NCBI GenBank assembly: GCA_030917105.1
Contig: JAUPVI010000047.1
Coordinates: 1-7,682 of the forward strand
From: Candidatus Babelota bacterium
GTDB taxonomy: Bacteria; Babelota; Babeliae; Babelales; JAUPTZ01
Direction of reading: 5' to 3'
Length of the DNA: 7,682 bases
Shown here: one piece after another, positions 3,695 to 7,682 of the stretch
Numbering within the stretch: position 1 is the first letter of the stretch
Layout of the letters: every line of letters begins with the position of its first letter
The notes under the pieces: model-generated
What the model saw: the letters and a program-made list of their open reading frames with translations, nothing else
What the model was told of the DNA's origin: nothing
The model's database searches: none
Position numbers and translations under genes: made by a program

Positions 3695-5293
3695 TTAGTA
3701 AATAATCTTATTCGACTTAACCGATAATTTTGCAGCATCTCCCACAATATTTTCACTTACCCCATCGCTCCAACTTGTAACCGCAATATTCAATGCGAGT
3801 TCGCTCTTTGCAACAGCATCCTTAGTGTCAAGCGTAATTGAATAAACTTGATAACTACCATCTTCAATAGTTGACATCAGCGCTTTGGATGATAGATCGA
3901 TTTCCGCGCTACAACCAGAACCCAGCAAACAAGTATTATCACTAAATTCAAATGTTCCAATTAGATTTGAATTTAGTAAGGTGTGAGTCCGATAAACTTT
4001 CATTGTTCTCACTTTTCCAGGGCTTTGTTTTAAGGTGGTCTCTGGTGTTATTTTAAGTTTAACAATTTTGGCTGACTGAGAATTCCAATTTGCAGTATTA
4101 TTAACCACAAATTTTGCAACTAAGCTATCGTACCCTGCCGACGGACTTGAACCACTCGTTAAATCTAATGCAATTGCGGTTTTGTAGATAGTAACAGAGT
4201 TTTCGGAACTAATTAGTGTTTTCGGTGCGCTCGTAACAATATTTACAGCAACACCCGACTTAACATCGACCGCTGCGATTGCAGGCAATCCATCAGCCGC
4301 AATAAGATTGGTCGCGGTTGAGGCTGTAATTGTTGCGCCCGAATATATATCAGGCTGTTTCGAAATATCTCCAACAATTGTTAAAGTTCGCTTCTCTCCT
4401 TTTGGAATGACAAAATTTAAATTTGTAAAAATTGCCTGTCCAGCGTTATCCACAGAAATAAGCGCAGGTGTAATTAAGCCAACTGCTTTTTTACCATCCA
4501 TTAATCGAAGATTTTTTACAACTCCGAACAAGTTTGCCGTACTTACCCCAGGCGCAGTGATATTAAAGTTAACCGCAAATCGATCAAGCTTAACATCTGC
4601 TTCAGGTGATGCAGCAACCTCAAAAGCAAAGAGAGGTTCCTTGATGGCGCCCATAACATAAGTATTATCACCAATTTTTGCGCTTGATGTGTTAATCCAC
4701 AGAGCTCCTGATGAAGTTTTAGATGGTCCTTGTAATTCATCCGTCCCATCCTGCACCACAATATATGCAAGCCCATCAACGATTCCTTTATTCATCACAC
4801 TCTTTGGATCTGCGTTTGAGATATACACAACAAGAATTCGCTTCTCGTCTTTTTCAAGCGGTAAATTCGAAACTGTGGCTGACTGTGTTTTCTGCCACAG
4901 CGACGAATTTGCATCCGGCGCATCTGCGAGCGCCATTTTTTCAATCATCGCCGGTGTAATTACTTTGCTAACCAAAGAAAAGCTGTCAAACGCATACCAA
5001 ATCGGTGCCTTTCTTGAAAAATTCGTTGCCTGTGCAGACATTTGAAGCTTGCTTGTTGCAGCGGAATACTTAACTGCGACAGGTTTTCCATTCCACACAA
5101 ATGTCTCAGTAGAGTTCTTACCCTTTGCATCAGACGAAATAAGGCCAATCTTTGAAATTGCCGGCTGAGAATTTTGCTCCGAAATCTTAGTTGGAGCCGC
5201 GCTCACAAAAATATACGCGCTTGCGAGAGTAAAACCAAGCATTCCGATTACCAAAGCAGCAAATGCTTTTGGTGGTTTTGAAGGATGTTTCAT
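3695..5293 (-). CDS. Secreted or membrane-anchored beta-rich surface protein
   Basis: The protein has 532 aa. The N-terminus has a basic patch (KHPSKPPK) and one hydrophobic segment at about 10-32, a signal peptide or anchor ending near VSAAP. The rest is Ser/Thr/Ala-rich with strand-like periodicity. Residues 222-312 (including LRLMDGKKAVG and FTNLNFVIPKGEKRTLTIVGDIS-like sequence) match the Ig-like repeat pattern frequent in Parcubacteria surface proteins. A diverged second unit may span 367-510. Two cysteines (C455, C461) could form a disulfide. I see no LPXTG, SLH or catalytic motif; the specific role is unknown. The ATG at 5314 is rejected because it overlaps the -10 box. The ATG at 5293 is used, with a short leader and no Shine-Dalgarno site. 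Confidence 0.8.
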   Translation of the reverse strand: MKHPSKPPKAFAALVIGMLGFTLASAYIFVSAAPTKISEQNSQPAISKIGLISSDAKGKNSTETFVWNGKPVAVKYSAATSKLQMSAQATNFSRKAPIWYAFDSFSLVSKVITPAMIEKMALADAPDANSSLWQKTQSATVSNLPLEKDEKRILVVYISNADPKSVMNKGIVDGLAYIVVQDGTDELQGPSKTSSGALWINTSSAKIGDNTYVMGAIKEPLFAFEVAASPEADVKLDRFAVNFNITAPGVSTANLFGVVKNLRLMDGKKAVGLITPALISVDNAGQAIFTNLNFVIPKGEKRTLTIVGDISKQPDIYSGATITASTATNLIAADGLPAIAAVDVKSGVAVNIVTSAPKTLISSENSVTIYKTAIALDLTSGSSPSAGYDSLVAKFVVNNTANWNSQSAKIVKLKITPETTLKQSPGKVRTMKVYRTHTLLNSNLIGTFEFSDNTCLLGSGCSAEIDLSSKALMSTIEDGSYQVYSITLDTKDAVAKSELALNIAVTSWSDGVSENIVGDAAKLSVKSNKIIY

Positions 5294-5312
5294 AATTTTA
5301 AAAGATGGCGCC

Positions 5313-5321
5313 ATTATATCA
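5313..5321 (-). promoter_or_regulatory. Extended -10 promoter of the surface-protein gene
   Basis: Minus-strand TGATATAAT is a perfect TGn extended -10. No good -35 is visible 16-18 bp upstream; that position is occupied by the T-tract and stem of the preceding terminator. Expected initiation near 5305 leaves a leader of about 12 nt before the ATG at 5293. Confidence 0.7.
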
Positions 5322-5331
5322 CACAGATAAC

Positions 5332-5356
5332 AAAAAACCGACTTTCGTCGGCTTTT
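5332..5356 (-). terminator. Intrinsic terminator of the 16S rRNA transcript
   Basis: The stem CCGAC/GTCGG (5338-5342/5347-5351) closes on a GAAA tetraloop in minus-strand RNA and can extend with a G-U pair and four A-U pairs (5333-5337/5352-5356). Six T residues follow the GC core. It is the first terminator after the 16S gene, so the rRNA transcript appears to end without reaching a 23S gene. Confidence 0.8.
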
Positions 5357-5381
5357 GCGATCTTACCATACTGTAAGGCTC

Positions 5382-5463
5382 ATGAGTTTTTCTCAAACAA
5401 CATTCCCCCTACGATCTTATGTGGGTACATAAGATGTAGAAATGCGTTCTGAGAAAATCTCAT
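5382..5463 (-). other. Nested hairpin in the 16S 3' trailer
   Basis: The arms 5382-5395 and 5450-5463 are complementary at 13 of 14 positions. They enclose a perfect 9-bp hairpin (5414-5422/5427-5435, ATCTTATGT/ACATAAGAT, loop GGGT). Neither is followed by a T-tract, so they are probably trailer structure rather than terminators. A further small hairpin is at 5362-5377. Confidence 0.5.
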
Positions 5464-5485
5464 TAACACTTCAAGATGTGACAAC
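5463..5485 (-). repeat. 3' half of the 16S processing stem
   Basis: This 23-nt segment is the inverse complement of 7135-7157 at 22 of 23 positions (16 contiguous pairs, one mismatch, 6 more). The two lie about 58 nt after and about 92 nt before the mature 16S. Such stems bring the ends of precursor 16S together and are cut by RNase III-type enzymes. Confidence 0.85.
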
Positions 5486-5499
5486 GGTACTAGGGCCTG

Positions 5500-5519
5500 G
5501 CATGAACCGAAGTTCATGC
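5500..5519 (-). other. UUCG hairpin just after the 16S 3' end
   Basis: A perfect 8-bp stem, GCATGAAC/GTTCATGC, closes with C(UUCG)G in minus-strand RNA. It lies between the mature 16S end and the processing stem, with no T-tract, which points to a maturation or stability role. Confidence 0.6.
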
Positions 5520-5542
5520 TCGACTAGGAATATTACTCCCTG

Positions 5543-7043
<1,501 letters not shown>

Positions 7044-7134
7044 GATACGATTGGATATTTTAATTGAATAGATTTAGGACCACTAGCACCACTGCTTCAT
7101 GCGCCAATCGATAGCACATTCCACAGCATGTTTA

Positions 7135-7157
7135 GTTGTCACATCTTGAATTGTTAA
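7135..7157 (-). repeat. 5' half of the 16S processing stem
   Basis: This is the partner of 5463-5485 (22 of 23 positions complementary). It lies in the 16S leader directly after the boxA-like element and overlaps its last bases. Confidence 0.85.
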
Positions 7158-7163
7158 CGAGCT
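7149..7163 (-). promoter_or_regulatory. boxA-like antitermination element in the 16S leader
   Basis: Minus-strand AGCTCGTTAACAATT matches 13 of 15 positions of the E. coli rrn boxA region TGCTCTTTAACAATT. boxA binds NusB/NusE and supports Nus-factor antitermination on rRNA. No clear boxB hairpin is seen upstream. Confidence 0.6.
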
Positions 7164-7219
7164 TGTGTTTTACGCGACTGGCTGCTGTCGTTCGTTGCCT
7201 ATTCGTTTCGCGTGTCGGT

Positions 7220-7248
7220 ATTGTACGTGGGGATAAAAATTATGTCAA
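7220..7248 (-). promoter_or_regulatory. 16S rRNA promoter (TTGACA, 17 bp, TACAAT)
   Basis: A perfect -35 TTGACA (7243-7248) and near-consensus -10 TACAAT (7220-7225) are separated by 17 bp, followed by a fairly GC-rich start region. The start should be near 7213, giving a leader of about 170 nt. No UP element can be claimed. It begins 23 nt after the stop codon of the upstream protein gene, and no terminator is visible between them. Confidence 0.9.
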
Positions 7249-7271
7249 GGGCTTGTGACTGTGGGTAAATC

Positions 7272-7682
7272 CTAGGCTGGAATTTTGGTCATTAAATAGT
7301 CCAAAGCCTTCTCGCTAAAGGGGTCCGATTCGTACCCCGCCGCCTTCAGCTCCGAAAGATACTCAAAAACAAACCGGTTGATACGAAAACTCTCAACAAG
7401 GCCTTTACGATAGCGCAGCGACGCGTGTGCGTATAAAGCTAATTTTGCAAGCGCCCCATCGTCGGCTACATGCTTTAGGTAATACGCATGACACGCTTTC
7501 TTATAGATAACAAACCGATTGATAAGTAAATCAAGCTTCTCTTCTGAAAGAATATGATTAACACGAACCCCTTGATAACCAACAAATAAAATCTTATCAG
7601 AATTCTCATCATTCTGTGTTATAAAATACTGGTAAATTGATTCATCTTTTTTCCACGTTTGGCGCTGAAGATGACCACTCGA
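7272..7682 (-). CDS. Unrecognised protein, C-terminal 136 aa
   Basis: The frame is open from the window edge to TAG (7272-7274). The only Met codon in it is 8 codons from the stop, so the start lies outside. The fragment is rich in Leu, Tyr, Phe, Lys and Arg and looks mostly alpha-helical. Visible stretches include KILFVGYQGVRVNHIL, an apparent helical part around LINRFVIYKKACHAYYLKHV, and a C-terminal ALDYLMTKIPA. I recognise no family, signal or membrane segment. Codon use resembles the other native genes here, which supports a real gene. It runs directly into the 16S promoter without a terminator, so read-through into the rRNA gene is possible. Confidence 0.75.
   Translation of the reverse strand, partial: SSGHLQRQTWKKDESIYQYFITQNDENSDKILFVGYQGVRVNHILSEEKLDLLINRFVIYKKACHAYYLKHVADDGALAKLALYAHASLRYRKGLVESFRINRFVFEYLSELKAAGYESDPFSEKALDYLMTKIPA

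Overview
The window looks like chromosomal DNA from a Patescibacteria (CPR) bacterium, most likely of the Parcubacteria group. The 16S rRNA gene has group-typical signature changes, including an EUB338-II-type probe site and a GAATAGACGG version of the 907/926 site. There is also a secreted protein with the Ig-like strand pattern common on Parcubacteria cell surfaces, and a Lys/Ala/Pro-tailed HisRS. The lineage call is inference from these features; no database was searched. Every convincing gene is on the minus strand, so the transcription order runs from high to low coordinates.

In transcription order: (1) the 3' end of an unrecognised protein gene (7682-7272). (2) A self-contained 16S rRNA unit: promoter (7248-7220), boxA-like element, two halves of a processing stem flanking the gene (7157-7135 with 5485-5463), the rRNA (about 7043-5543), trailer hairpins and an intrinsic terminator (5356-5332). 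No 23S gene follows in the window. (3) A gene for a membrane-anchored or secreted beta-rich surface protein (5293-3695), with its own extended -10 promoter and a terminator. (4) A tRNA-Ile(GAU) gene with its own strong promoter and a leader of about 125 nt. In many bacteria this tRNA lies in the 16S-23S spacer; here it is a separate unit. (5) A palindromic element of 134 bp, shaped like a four-way junction, begins 3 nt after the tRNA CCA end. (6) A lepB-hisS operon (signal peptidase I and histidyl-tRNA synthetase). Its promoter sits so close to the lepB ATG that the mRNA should be essentially leaderless. A UUCG-loop terminator ends it. (7) A GC-rich island (about 440-1000) with a consensus promoter, a strong Shine-Dalgarno site, an unrecognised 51-aa ORF, about 370 nt of hairpin-rich sequence with no convincing ORF, and a terminator. 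(8) The rpsU (ribosomal protein S21) gene with its own promoter, followed by the first codons of a probable yqeY.

Most of the window is translation and secretion housekeeping: rRNA, tRNA, HisRS, S21, YqeY and signal peptidase. The parts most worth a second look are the GC-rich small-ORF/RNA-like unit, the four-way-junction element after tRNA-Ile, and the dispersed rRNA/tRNA organisation with a complete 16S processing stem. Initiation signals are mixed. rpsU and the 51-aa ORF have textbook Shine-Dalgarno sites. lepB looks leaderless. hisS, yqeY and the surface protein gene show no Shine-Dalgarno site.
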